Of a DNA stretch of 64,000 bases, positions 9,501 through 16,803 are shown one piece after another. The notes under the pieces were generated by a model. The model worked only from the letters and a program-made list of their open reading frames with translations, was not told where the DNA came from and searched no databases. A program made the position numbers and the translations under genes. Each line of letters starts with the position of its first letter. The first letter of the stretch is position 1. The DNA is from Chitinophagales bacterium (lineage in GTDB: Bacteria > Bacteroidota > Bacteroidia > Chitinophagales > Saprospiraceae): the NCBI GenBank assembly GCA_013297745.1, contig JAAFIM010000006.1, positions 27,929-91,928 on the forward strand, in the 5' to 3' direction.

Positions 9501-10334
9501 AAATCGTTTGGTGGGCGTGCTACAGAAACTAAAAGAGAATTTTATACCAGAGTGAGCGAACGTCTGCGCCACAAAAACCGCGCTGTGTCAGCTTGGGATT
9601 ATGAGCGCTTGGTGTTGGAAGCTTTTCCCGATATTTTTCAAGCCAAATGTGTAACCCACTTAGGTAACGAAAATTTTGTGGACAAAGGTTCTGTCGTTAT
9701 GGTGGTCGTACCGCGCATAGACCCAGACAACTTGATGGGTATGCCTCGTGTCAACTATTCTATACTTCAAAATATCCGCGAATATCTACAAGCTCACGCT
9801 TCGCCATTCGTCAATATCGAAGTAAGAAACCCAATTTACGAGCGGGTAAAAGTTACCGCAGGTTTGCGCTTTACTAAGGACAAAAATAATGGTACTTACC
9901 TCAAAAAACTAAATCACGAAATTCTAGAATTTATGTGCCCTTGGTTGAAAGGACAAGATAGAGAGTTGGATTTGGGGGGTATATTGAGCAAGGATATGAT
10001 TTTGAGCTTTATCGAAAAACGCAGTTATGTGGAGTTTGTAACCAAATTTTCTGCTGTACAGTTGTTTTTTGACGAAAATGCCAAAATGACAGGTTTTGAT
10101 ATAGACGATACCGCTATAGATGTGAGCTCGTCGCCAATTATCAAAGCTAGCAAACCTTGGTCTGTTTTGATACCATTCGAAACCAACCCGCTTTATTTGT
10201 TGGAAGATACCAACTTCCAAGCACCAGAAAAGTCTTCTATAGATTCAATGATTTTGGATTCAGGCGACTTTGTGATTACCGTAGAAAAACCTATGGATAG
10301 CCACTCTCGCGACCGAGACCAACGCAAAAAATAA
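6510..10334 (+). CDS. Baseplate wedge protein (Afp11-like, gp6/baseplate J-like)
   Basis: A very large (1274 aa) baseplate protein. The C-terminal half contains a baseplate J/gp6-type region, seen around residues 1005-1080 (GRATETKREFYTRVSERLRH, then SAWDYERLVLEAFPDIFQAK). The N-terminal ~500 residues are helical and specific to eCIS. Afp11-type proteins form the baseplate wedge core together with Afp12. It ends the main operon: a strong hairpin terminator starts 9 bp after the stop. No frameshift is seen. Confidence 0.87.
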   Translation: MKIKEKSQVARWSGATQSDRLLRALLPTFVKVDERNTSDMLAIAAEYSKLISYYGPDNSKLDNYDWSKFFTNDISVFISSIITTNLREIERHHINLLHSLENAPRTDEKLEALEGLVSQQMNMYKRINDWYVHTLQMTRLNPTDSTDLENELENAIQQQLSKNMHLLLDYRKDLNFSDRGEFPQDALEDVFHSIWFKNPLTLLDTPQTSPEAIAKLRTDEKIRAYTKQLRIQFRTAYSVTAYIVQNSPKFLYKTLHEKDDHRPDMSLFIAFVELYKHAQDQLNTITEKHLDFYYYDVLKLKERSYTPDQVNVFFQIAEHIDSHVIPRGTLLSAGTNENNEEVFYATDNDIEINKAKIEELKTVFVSKNPKVGIGSSYRLISNIYAAPVANSKDGLGERFINDFENWPTFGEELLDKIETERQMTFGDVGFALSAPVLHMEEGHRIASLKLEFDKTSMYTLNLLVKDISKNREISREDAFSRVFRNSLRAHVTTLKGWTAATSCEVLPPSNWEIPEITIIVTFAAAAPSIVNYDVELHGHGYECTAPVLRILHQNINAAFSYSFFKELILQKCTIDVTAKGLRNLSLSSDFGPLDSSLPFQPFGPIPRLGSYMLIGKAEMFKKELTDLNVNIEWHIIPDSNKGFRGHYREYNLGLNNDSFKVQISALSDGIFYPKKDDLPVEFSLFEDDKHYPTQTSRTTTWSNIDIKSFNLQPDPELVLPDAFNNEVRTGYFKVELSSPKVAFAHDQYPNIYTHVITNNSNLKKKEDLAIPNQPFTPMVKTITIDYSATAQVNIVSIGTVNKGELVDEQLYHIHPYGVIRTFHKGKSSNRYLVPSYNEDAYLYLGLRDLTPPCPLSLYFELRDNPNNLDLFETSGSKPEIVWSYLVNDEWKDFSQTQILTDTTNSFNNSGIISMDIPRDLTKKNHILNGELHWIRVSVKGDAAKLPRTLKVASQAVSATWHNYNESEGAQLAKPLAAKTISSMVNIISEVREVGQPFKSFGGRATETKREFYTRVSERLRHKNRAVSAWDYERLVLEAFPDIFQAKCVTHLGNENFVDKGSVVMVVVPRIDPDNLMGMPRVNYSILQNIREYLQAHASPFVNIEVRNPIYERVKVTAGLRFTKDKNNGTYLKKLNHEILEFMCPWLKGQDRELDLGGILSKDMILSFIEKRSYVEFVTKFSAVQLFFDENAKMTGFDIDDTAIDVSSSPIIKASKPWSVLIPFETNPLYLLEDTNFQAPEKSSIDSMILDSGDFVITVEKPMDSHSRDRDQRKK

Positions 10335-10342
10335 CAAAATTT

Positions 10343-10400
10343 AAGCCAGCTATTTCTTTAAAAAAAGTTTTTTTTTAATTGGAATAGCTGGCTTTTTTCT
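10343..10400 (+). terminator. Terminator after the Afp11-like gene
   Basis: The perfect 12-bp stem AAGCCAGCTATT / AATAGCTGGCTT (10343-10354 with 10383-10394) is followed by TTTTCTTTTTTT. The 28-nt loop contains an inner A-run/T-run that can pair and extend the hairpin. It separates the baseplate operon from the fibre-like gene. Confidence 0.85.
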
Positions 10401-10428
10401 TTTTTTAGCTTGTTTTTTTTAAAAAAAA

Positions 10429-10459
10429 TTGGTTTTTTAACTTTTTTTTCATATTTTCG
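10429..10459 (+). promoter_or_regulatory. Possible promoter for the fibre-like gene
   Basis: TTGG at 10429-10432 and TATTTTCG at 10452-10459 are 19 bp apart, each one mismatch from the TTTG / TAnnTTTG consensus. The position between a terminator and the ATG at 10555 supports it. Confidence 0.4.
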
Positions 10460-10554
10460 GATAATTAACGCGCTACATTCAAAATATCTGCTTATTATTG
10501 CCACGCAAAAACTATATTTTACCTAAAAATTATATCCTAAACCACAATACCAAT

Positions 10555-11322
10555 ATGTCTTTACTCAACCGCAACACCCTAAAAAATTTGTTTAAAAGAG
10601 GCAATGTGCCCACAGAGGTTAATTTTGCCGATTTGATAGATTCTAATGTCAATAAAGTAGATGACGGCTTTTCGCAAAGTACAACCGATGGTTGGATGCT
10701 GTCGCCGCAAGGGCCTGACCGCAAATTGATGAGTTTTTATGAAAATATGCGCAACCCTGACTCGCTATTTAATTTATCTATAAATCCCAATAGCAATAGT
10801 AAAGGCTTGAGTATCAACGACGACGATAATGAAAGTTTGCTTTTTTTTAGAGATAACGGCAATATAGGTATCGGCACAACTTTACCCCGTTATAAGTTGG
10901 AAGTTGATGGGTTGGTGGCTATGAAAGGGCGCGTAGGGATAGAAAAATGCGAACAAGTACCAGCCGACGGACGTTGGCATATAATTATGGATGATTTGAC
11001 AGGAACTTGTGCCTTTGAAATTTTCGCGCGCGCGGTAGGCCGCAAAGGACGCGGACGTTATGCGATGACCCACGCTGTAGCTTTAGGGCTTTATGGCAAA
11101 GGTACTATTCAAAGCGTAAAATCTTCTTATGGTTGGTTTTTTCAGAAAATAAAATTTCGCTTCAGTGGCAGTATTGATAAATATAGATTGGAAATGTGTA
11201 CAGCGGGCAACTATGGTTTTACGGACGAGCAAAATCGCCAACCTGCTGTTATCAATTTTTTCATCGCCAAACTATGGGACAAATCTATGTTGCCTTACAA
11301 TTCGCCCGAACGGCAAGAATAG
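10555..11322 (+). CDS. Fibre-like eCIS-associated protein
   Basis: I place the start at ATG 10555 (MSLLNRNTLKNLFKRGNVP), giving 255 aa; a longer TTG-initiated frame from 10498 is unlikely. The first ~60 residues (short helix, then NFADLIDSNVNKVDDG) are the kind of N-terminal attachment segment found in proteins encoded next to Bacteroidota eCIS baseplates. The middle carries NGNIGIGTTLPRYKLEVDG, the typical tail-fibre/adhesin repeat seen in Bacteroidota trimeric fibres, followed by a compact C-terminal domain. A role as a short fibre or receptor-binding appendage is inferred. It has its own promoter and is bracketed by a terminator upstream and decayed genes downstream. Confidence 0.65.
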   Translation: MSLLNRNTLKNLFKRGNVPTEVNFADLIDSNVNKVDDGFSQSTTDGWMLSPQGPDRKLMSFYENMRNPDSLFNLSINPNSNSKGLSINDDDNESLLFFRDNGNIGIGTTLPRYKLEVDGLVAMKGRVGIEKCEQVPADGRWHIIMDDLTGTCAFEIFARAVGRKGRGRYAMTHAVALGLYGKGTIQSVKSSYGWFFQKIKFRFSGSIDKYRLEMCTAGNYGFTDEQNRQPAVINFFIAKLWDKSMLPYNSPERQE

Positions 11323-11382
11323 AGATTAGTTAGCTTGGTTTTTTATTGTGGCTATTCCAAAGAAGTAAAGCCCTAAAAGTAA

Positions 11383-11739
11383 GATAAAAAACGCCAAGAA
11401 CCACAATCCAATCCAGCCGACAATACCCAACCTGTAGCTTTTGCGGTAGAAAAACAGCAAAAAGAATTGATAGACTTGATTTGTCGCCAACTTAAAGGCA
11501 ATAATCTTGCTATGGAAGAAAAAGTGAAACTGAACGGCTTACGCAATCAATACAGCGCCAATCGTCCCAAAGAGTATGCAGAAATCCAAGCTATAGAAAA
11601 TTCCAACAATAAGCCCGAGCAAAAAATCAGCCGCCTATCCGCTTTGCTGGATAAAAAGGAACTGCCCCAAGCTGAAAATCAATTTATTAGCAATATCACT
11701 ATGGAGCAAGGCATAAATAATTATGTTATCAAAAGGTGA
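11383..11739 (+). pseudogene. Truncated C-terminal fragment with duplicated segment, copy 1
   Basis: An open frame from 11383 (after an in-frame stop) to TGA at 11737-11739 has no credible start codon: the first ATG is internal and the earliest candidate is a TTG at 11467. It encodes Gln/Lys-rich helical protein (VEKQQKELIDLICRQLKG, later NQYSANRPKEYAEIQAIEN) that looks like the tail of a larger lost protein. Its last part is the 115-bp segment also found at 12957-13071, ending NITMEQG. After that point the two copies diverge; here only INNYVIKR follows. The family is not recognised. A remnant of an eCIS effector precursor is plausible from the location but unproven. Confidence 0.5.
11597..11711 (+). 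repeat. 115-bp direct repeat, copy 1
   Basis: Nearly identical to 12957-13071, with two mismatches by eye. In frame it encodes NKPEQKISRLSALLDKKE and on to NITMEQG. Sequence before and after the repeat is unrelated between the copies. Confidence 0.9.
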
Positions 11740-12909
11740 AATTTTTTTGGGAAATGTAAAACCATTCCGTCATCCTTACAGCCTAGACATAACAATATCT
11801 AGTAATTTTAAAGCCATTTTCAATAGAATTGGCACGGCAAGCTACAAAAGCAATGGAGTTTTTTCATTTGAACCAGTTGATAAGCTTGATTATTTTTTTT
11901 GATACAAAATAAAACTCCTGCAGCAAAAGTTACTTATACATTTAACTATGACGTTCGTGATTCTTATAACCAAGAAAAACACCAAGTAACGGAGCATAAA
12001 AATTTTGTAAACAGCAAAAAATTTAATGAATAGTATGAAAGTTTCCTCACGTGGCGTTAATTTTATTGGCGCAGCATACACACTTCACCATATTAAATTC
12101 GCTTCAGGTATAAACGAGGCTATTCAGAAAATTCTGTCTAAGTCCTGCACTTATGCAAATACACGCTTTGATTATCAAATTAATTACTGACCTTTCGCAG
12201 TTAAAAAATTTGGTGGATTGAAAAAAATAACAGTGTGCGCTCAATAGCGTGGGGTTTTACACCCCACGCACAAAAATGGTAAAAAATGTTATATTTTCTA
12301 TTTTTTTATGGAAAATTTATCAGCGCGCGGGGTATAAAACCCCACGCTATTGAGCGCATATAGGAAAATTTAACTGCAAAAAGCTAATTGTAAAAAAAAT
12401 GAAAAATATACTGCGAAAGGTCAGTTAATTATAATGTAATTTTTTTTGATATTGAGGATAATAGCTCAGATTGGCTATTGGTGGGTTCAGTTTGGCATAA
12501 TGCTTTACAGGTTCTTTTGAACGTTAAGACCTTAGAAATTTTTACATACGACCAAGAAGATGGTTTAGTTTTCGCCAACTCCTCTTATAATCAATTTCTA
12601 CAATGTGCTGCGTACATAAATAATTTTTGCGAGGATTGGTACGCTTCGTACAAAGATAAATTTACTGATATTTTGATTAAAGCTAATCAATTATTCGCTA
12701 AAATGCTCTTACTTAAAGAAAATTTACACATTATTGACAAAAACGCGTTTAGTGGTGATAATTATTTTTGGTTACTGGTCTTGGGTGATATAGCCAATGA
12801 TATTGATTTGGGTTTATGCACGGAAGGATTAGAGTTTAACCAAAGTCCTTTCTTTAAGATAGAGGAAAAATTTACTTGGCGTGATGTTTCTAATGATTTG
12901 CCTTTCTAA
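11722..12909 (+). pseudogene. Frameshifted SUKH-like immunity gene, interrupted by a MITE
   Basis: Reading starts at ATG 11722 (MLSKGEIFLGNVKPFRHPYS) and meets a stop after about 59 codons. It continues in another frame (KTPAAKVTYTFNYDVRDSYN) to a stop near 12030, then in a third frame from 12034 (MKVSSRGVNFIGAAYTLHH) to FDYQINY, where the 238-bp element 12187-12424 is inserted. Removing the element and one TSD copy restores the frame through NVIFFDIEDNSSDWLLVG to the stop at 12907-12909. The last part (LVGSVWHNALQVLL, then VFANSSYNQFLQ) resembles SUKH-4-type immunity domains. The early part could be a separate protein. The gene looks dead: at least two frame disruptions plus one insertion. 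Confidence 0.5.
12187..12424 (+). mobile_element. MITE-like element, copy 1 (238 bp, 7-bp target duplication)
   Basis: It begins CTGACCTTTCGCAGT and ends with the inverse ACTGCGAAAGGTCAG (15-bp terminal inverted repeats). It is flanked by the direct repeat TTAATTA (12180-12186 and 12425-12431). There is no ORF inside. The centre holds two hairpins with arms GCGTGGGG/CCCCACGC, and outer arms TGCGCTCAATAG / CTATTGAGCGCA that pair across the element. A near-identical copy in opposite orientation lies at 27239-27475. It is non-autonomous, and no transposase is encoded in the window. Confidence 0.88.
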
Positions 12910-12956
12910 AAATATGGAAACTAATAATGCGCTGTATTTGAAGCCCGTATTTAGAA

Positions 12957-13071
12957 AAAATTCCAACAATAAGCCCGAGCAAAAAATCAGCCGTCTATCC
13001 GCTTTGCTGGATAAAAAAGAACTGCCCCAAGCTGAAAATCAATTTATTAGCAATATCACTATGGAGCAAGG
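12957..13071 (+). repeat. 115-bp direct repeat, copy 2
   Basis: Second copy of the segment at 11597-11711. The reading frame continues past the repeat into a different C-terminus (KGDWQKWERYKELTKK). Confidence 0.9.
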
Positions 13072-13160
13072 TAAAGGAGATTGGCAAAAATGGGAAAGGT
13101 ACAAAGAGTTGACTAAAAAATATAGCTGCACTTTACTTTATTTGTATAAAATATACCAAA

Positions 13161-13206
13161 ACGGATTTTACAGACGATATGCTGTGTTTGTAAAATCCGT
13201 TTATTT
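13161..13206 (+). terminator. Hairpin, possible terminator
   Basis: The perfect 12-bp stem ACGGATTTTACA / TGTAAAATCCGT (13161-13172 with 13189-13200) is followed by TTATTTT. The T-run is short, so termination is plausible but not certain. Confidence 0.5.
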
Positions 13207-13261
13207 TCGATAGAAAGAGATGTAAAAAATATCCGTTATCTATAAAATAATAAAATTAGAT

Positions 13262-13423
13262 ATGAATAACGAACTCAACAGCAATGACAAACCGTTGCAG
13301 ATAGTACTTAGTTTTGAAGAGATAAATCTTATCCTGAAGGCTTTGGGCAATTTGCCCTTTAATCAAGTATACGACCTTATCGGCAAAATACACGACCAAG
13401 CCAATCAACAAATGCAAAAATAA
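13262..13423 (+). CDS. Small conserved-looking 53-aa protein next to the Afp12-like gene
   Basis: ATG 13262 to TAA 13421-13423. The protein has a polar N-terminus followed by a compact core (QIVLSFEEINLILKALGNLP, then YDLIGKIHDQANQQMQK). This looks like a genuine folded mini-protein: alternating hydrophobic pattern, one clean start, and a stop 44 bp before the Afp12-like ATG. I recall similar small proteins being widespread in Bacteroidota, but I cannot name the family. It is probably co-transcribed with the Afp12-like gene; function unknown. Confidence 0.65.
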   Translation: MNNELNSNDKPLQIVLSFEEINLILKALGNLPFNQVYDLIGKIHDQANQQMQK

Positions 13424-13467
13424 ACCTTTTTTACCCACTAATTTTTACCCTAACAGCCTAAAAAGCT

Positions 13468-16400
13468 ATGCTACAACCAACCACGATAAAAAAACAGCCG
13501 TTCAAACACCCCAGTTTGGATTATAATTTCCTGCGAGAGCTGGGCATTTTGGCTACTCAACGGCTTTCGGGGCAGATTTGGACGGATTATAACGTACATG
13601 ACCCTGGCGTTACGATATTAGAACAACTTTGTTTTGCGATAACCGACTTGAGCTATCGCACTGATTTTCCTATTCATGAGATTATCAACGCGCGCAGCAA
13701 TCATCCAGATGGTGAGTTGCGCGATACATTTTTTGATGCCTCAGAGATTTTACCTTCTACGCCATTGACAGTGGATGATTACCGTATATTGATTATAGAT
13801 AGGATAAAATCGGTCAAAAATGCTTGGTTTGAACCTGTACGCGATAATTTGCAAGGTATTCAGGGACTTTATCGGGTATTATTACAAATAGATGATAGCG
13901 CCCGCCGCCCTGACAATATAATAAAAATTAAGCAACAGTTGATAGAGTTGTTTAATGCCAATCGCAATTTGGGCGAAGATATAGAGAGTATAGAGGTTTT
14001 GGATGTTGAGAATATAGTGGTTTATGCAGATATAGAAATTGGTTCTGAATTTGTAGCAGAAGAATTATTGGCTACTATACAATTTAGAGTTAATGAATAT
14101 CTAAACCCTACCATTCGCTTTTATACCCTAGAAGAATTAGAAGAAGAGGGTTATACCATAGACGAAGCCTTCAACGGTCCTGCGCCTTTGCACGGGTTTA
14201 TCAAAAAAGATAATTTGCTGCCTATGCGTCAAGAGGTTTATGTTTCCAAAATTATGGAGATTATAACCGCTGTAGAGGGCGTGCGCCGCATCAATTTTTT
14301 TAGCGTTGAAAAAAACGATATAGCGATAGAGGGCGATGTTATCCAGATAGAAAAAGGTTTTTATCCTATTTTGGATATGGACACGATTAGCGATAAATAC
14401 ACCCCCAGCAATTATCCAATTCAGTTTTTTAGAGGTTCTTTAAACTATGATTTGGACTTAAATACAGCCAATCAGTTATTGTATTCGTTGTTTGCGCGTT
14501 ACAAAAAAGGTTATAATCCCAAAATGATTTATAATCCCAATCGTTATCCATCGCGCTTCAAACAGCAAGATTTGGCGGCTTATTTTTCTATACAACACGC
14601 TTTTCCGCTTACGTATGGGCTCAATGCTTTTGGTTTGCCTTATTGGGCGCAAGCTACCCGCGAGCGTTTGGCTTCAGTCAAGCAGTTGAGGGGATATTTA
14701 TTGAATTTTGAGCAAATAATGGCTGACTATTTGGCGCAATTGGCTAATATCAAACAATTATTTGCTATAGATACCAGAGTTACGCAGACTTATTTTAGCC
14801 AAGTGCCTGTGGATATGCCCTTAATTTATGAAGTTTTGGATGTGCCTGCTACTTCTGCCAAAACTGTGCTTAAATATGGGCAACAAAATGATGACCTCAA
14901 TACTATAGCTGCTGCTGCTTTTGCACCCAAACTTAACGCGCTTACGCGCAAATTTGACCCTTTTGTAGCCCGTCGCAATCGCTTTTTAGACCATTTGTTG
15001 GCGCGGTTTGGTGAGCAATTTAGCACAGACTTTTTGTTGAAAGTCAGCGCTGGTTATGGCAATTATTCAGGGACTACCGACCCCGAAATTGATTTGATAA
15101 ACGCAAAAATTCATTTTTTACAACACTATCCCGATATTAGCCGCAACCGCTCTCGTGGTTTCAATTATCTTGGTGCTGAAGCCGACAACTGGAATGTGTC
15201 TGGATTAGAAAAAAGAATTTGCTTGTTGCTCAATATAGCCAACAATAGCACAGATTCTCTATTGCGCATTTTTCAGAATAAATTAGAAAATGTAGAAGTT
15301 AAGCCGTTTAATGAAGTCATTGATTTTATCAAACCCAATACCCATTTGCACGAGTTATTGGCTGCCGATAGTGCTGCTGCCAAAGAATTAGCTGCCGATT
15401 TGGAATTGGAAAATTTGGATGAGGAGAGCGAAGAGAGCAAAAAACGCCGCCAAGCTTTAGATAAAATAGAGGATATGATGTTTGGGGGTACTGAAGAAGA
15501 CCGAGCTTTGTTTGAAAAACCAACTGACGATTTTTTGCAAGACAAAGAGTTGCCTACTGATGGCTCAAATGATGATAATTTTACCGCGCCTACTGATATT
15601 AGCGCTGAAGTAGCTATAGATTTTAGCCAAAAATTTATCTTCCGCTCCAATTCTCGTAGTGAGTTGTTGTTAGAGTTGCTATCTGACGGTATTTTTTATT
15701 ATAATTATCTGATTTTAGCGGATGAAAATAAAAAAATTCATATCTATTATAAAGGCAACAAACAGATAGGCACTTATAAAATTCGCGAAGCTAATTCTCG
15801 TCTGCACGCCAAAGAGTTGGTTTTAGCGCTCATTGCTTACTTGGAGCAAATCAATAAATTTAGTGAGGGTATTCATCTTGTAGAGCATATTTTGTTGAGA
15901 GGCCAATCCAAAGACCAACATTATTTTGTGTTGAAATCTGACCAAGAAGAGGTGTTGTTGATGAGTTATGAATTGGGCGATTTGCAAGACCAACGCTATG
16001 CTAGCGAAGGTGTGCCCGAATTAGGGGCAAAAATTGCGAACTATGAAATTCAAAAGGTGGCCAAAAAACCCATCCGCTCGCGTCGCGATGCCCAAAATCA
16101 ACCCGAAAGTCAGGATAAACCCCAAGATGAAAGCGTTGAAAATCAAGATGAAGTTGCTGAAAATCAGGATAAACCCCAAGATGAAAGCGTTGAAAATCAA
16201 GATAATAATTCAACCAATAGCACAGAAACGCCTGAGTATATGATTGTGCTAAAAGATGTATATGGCCAGCCTGTGGCTCGTGTGCCTGAATTGTATACAG
16301 ACCTAAAAGCTGCTGAATTTAAAGTGCGCGATATAGCTGATTATATCAACAGTTTCTTAAAAACGGGTATTTCTATCTTCAACCAAATACAGTTTGAAAT

Positions 16401-16740
16401 GCAGAAAAAATTAATTTCTGATGTGAATGATAAATTTTATTCGCAAGAAATTAGCGTGATTATGCCCAATTGGACTACTCGGTTTCAAAACCCAGATTTC
16501 CGCTTATTGGTCAAAAATACCTTTATGGTCAATACGCCCGCGCATTTGCACGTCAATTTTTACTGGATTGGGATTGAGGAGATGGAGGATTTTGAACGCG
16601 TACAAGCTGATTGGATGTATGAGCGCATCAGCCCAGAACCACAGCAACCCGATTTGGATGAAAAAGCGTTGGCTTTGACTAAATTACTCAATGCTTATCA
16701 AGCACTTGTGGATAGCAAACGCAAAAAACGCCGCAATTAA
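13468..16740 (+). CDS. Baseplate wedge protein (Afp12-like)
   Basis: Second large baseplate wedge protein, 1090 aa. Residues 38-57 hold the Afp12 signature TDYNVHDPGVTILEQLCFAI, followed by TDLSYRTDFPI. Afp12-type proteins pair with Afp11 in the wedge. Around residues 870-915 there is an acidic, probably disordered stretch with an 18-residue repeat (DKPQDESVENQD occurs twice), and another acidic linker lies near residues 645-710; these are likely flexible insertions. The gene is separated from the other baseplate genes by the decayed region, so it may use its own promoter. It ends at a strong terminator shared with the convergent gene. AAA+ ATPase and tape-measure genes that often follow are absent. 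Confidence 0.87.
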   Translation: MLQPTTIKKQPFKHPSLDYNFLRELGILATQRLSGQIWTDYNVHDPGVTILEQLCFAITDLSYRTDFPIHEIINARSNHPDGELRDTFFDASEILPSTPLTVDDYRILIIDRIKSVKNAWFEPVRDNLQGIQGLYRVLLQIDDSARRPDNIIKIKQQLIELFNANRNLGEDIESIEVLDVENIVVYADIEIGSEFVAEELLATIQFRVNEYLNPTIRFYTLEELEEEGYTIDEAFNGPAPLHGFIKKDNLLPMRQEVYVSKIMEIITAVEGVRRINFFSVEKNDIAIEGDVIQIEKGFYPILDMDTISDKYTPSNYPIQFFRGSLNYDLDLNTANQLLYSLFARYKKGYNPKMIYNPNRYPSRFKQQDLAAYFSIQHAFPLTYGLNAFGLPYWAQATRERLASVKQLRGYLLNFEQIMADYLAQLANIKQLFAIDTRVTQTYFSQVPVDMPLIYEVLDVPATSAKTVLKYGQQNDDLNTIAAAAFAPKLNALTRKFDPFVARRNRFLDHLLARFGEQFSTDFLLKVSAGYGNYSGTTDPEIDLINAKIHFLQHYPDISRNRSRGFNYLGAEADNWNVSGLEKRICLLLNIANNSTDSLLRIFQNKLENVEVKPFNEVIDFIKPNTHLHELLAADSAAAKELAADLELENLDEESEESKKRRQALDKIEDMMFGGTEEDRALFEKPTDDFLQDKELPTDGSNDDNFTAPTDISAEVAIDFSQKFIFRSNSRSELLLELLSDGIFYYNYLILADENKKIHIYYKGNKQIGTYKIREANSRLHAKELVLALIAYLEQINKFSEGIHLVEHILLRGQSKDQHYFVLKSDQEEVLLMSYELGDLQDQRYASEGVPELGAKIANYEIQKVAKKPIRSRRDAQNQPESQDKPQDESVENQDEVAENQDKPQDESVENQDNNSTNSTETPEYMIVLKDVYGQPVARVPELYTDLKAAEFKVRDIADYINSFLKTGISIFNQIQFEMQKKLISDVNDKFYSQEISVIMPNWTTRFQNPDFRLLVKNTFMVNTPAHLHVNFYWIGIEEMEDFERVQADWMYERISPEPQQPDLDEKALALTKLLNAYQALVDSKRKKRRN
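16111..16203 (+). repeat. In-frame direct repeat in the Afp12-like gene
   Basis: A 39-bp sequence at 16111-16149 recurs at 16165-16203, a 54-bp (18-codon) period. It encodes the acidic DKPQDESVENQD repeat. In-frame length change by slippage would alter a linker without breaking the gene. Confidence 0.85.
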
Positions 16741-16747
16741 TTTTTAT

Positions 16748-16790
16748 AAAAAAATCCCCATTCCAACAGCTGGAGCGGGGATTTTTTTTT
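16748..16790. terminator. Bidirectional terminator between convergent genes
   Basis: The stem AAAATCCCC...GGGGATTTT has an interior GCTGGAGC/TTCC region, a T-run on the right and an A-run on the left. It can serve both the Afp12-like gene and the minus-strand DUF5103 gene. Confidence 0.85.
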
Positions 16791-16803
16791 GTTATAAAAC
16801 TGA

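Larger units (their letters stand above)
12957..13213 (+). pseudogene. Orphan C-terminal cassette with alternative tail
   Basis: This frame joins the duplicated segment to a new tail of about 45 residues (KGDWQKWERYKELTKK, then CTLLYLYKIYQNGF). The upstream extension runs into the end of the SUKH-like pseudogene in another frame and has no convincing start. The arrangement (identical junction sequence, then an unrelated tail) is that of displaced C-terminal cassettes in polymorphic toxin loci. The tail is short, unrecognised and probably truncated; a hairpin overlaps its end. Confidence 0.4.
11323..13467 (+). other. Decayed accessory region between fibre-like and Afp12-like genes
   Basis: About 2.1 kb with only one intact small gene. 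It holds a truncated reading frame (11383-11739), a frameshifted SUKH-like gene interrupted by a MITE (11722-12909), a second copy of a 115-bp segment with a new C-terminus (12957-13213), and the intact 53-aa gene at 13262. The pattern resembles a polymorphic effector cassette in decay within an eCIS locus. Confidence 0.6.

Noticed and set aside
284..16740. Type VI secretion system or prophage tail
   Set aside because: No membrane-complex proteins (TssJLM), no ClpV, and no capsid, portal or terminase genes; DUF5908, Afp11-like and Afp12-like proteins point to an eCIS.
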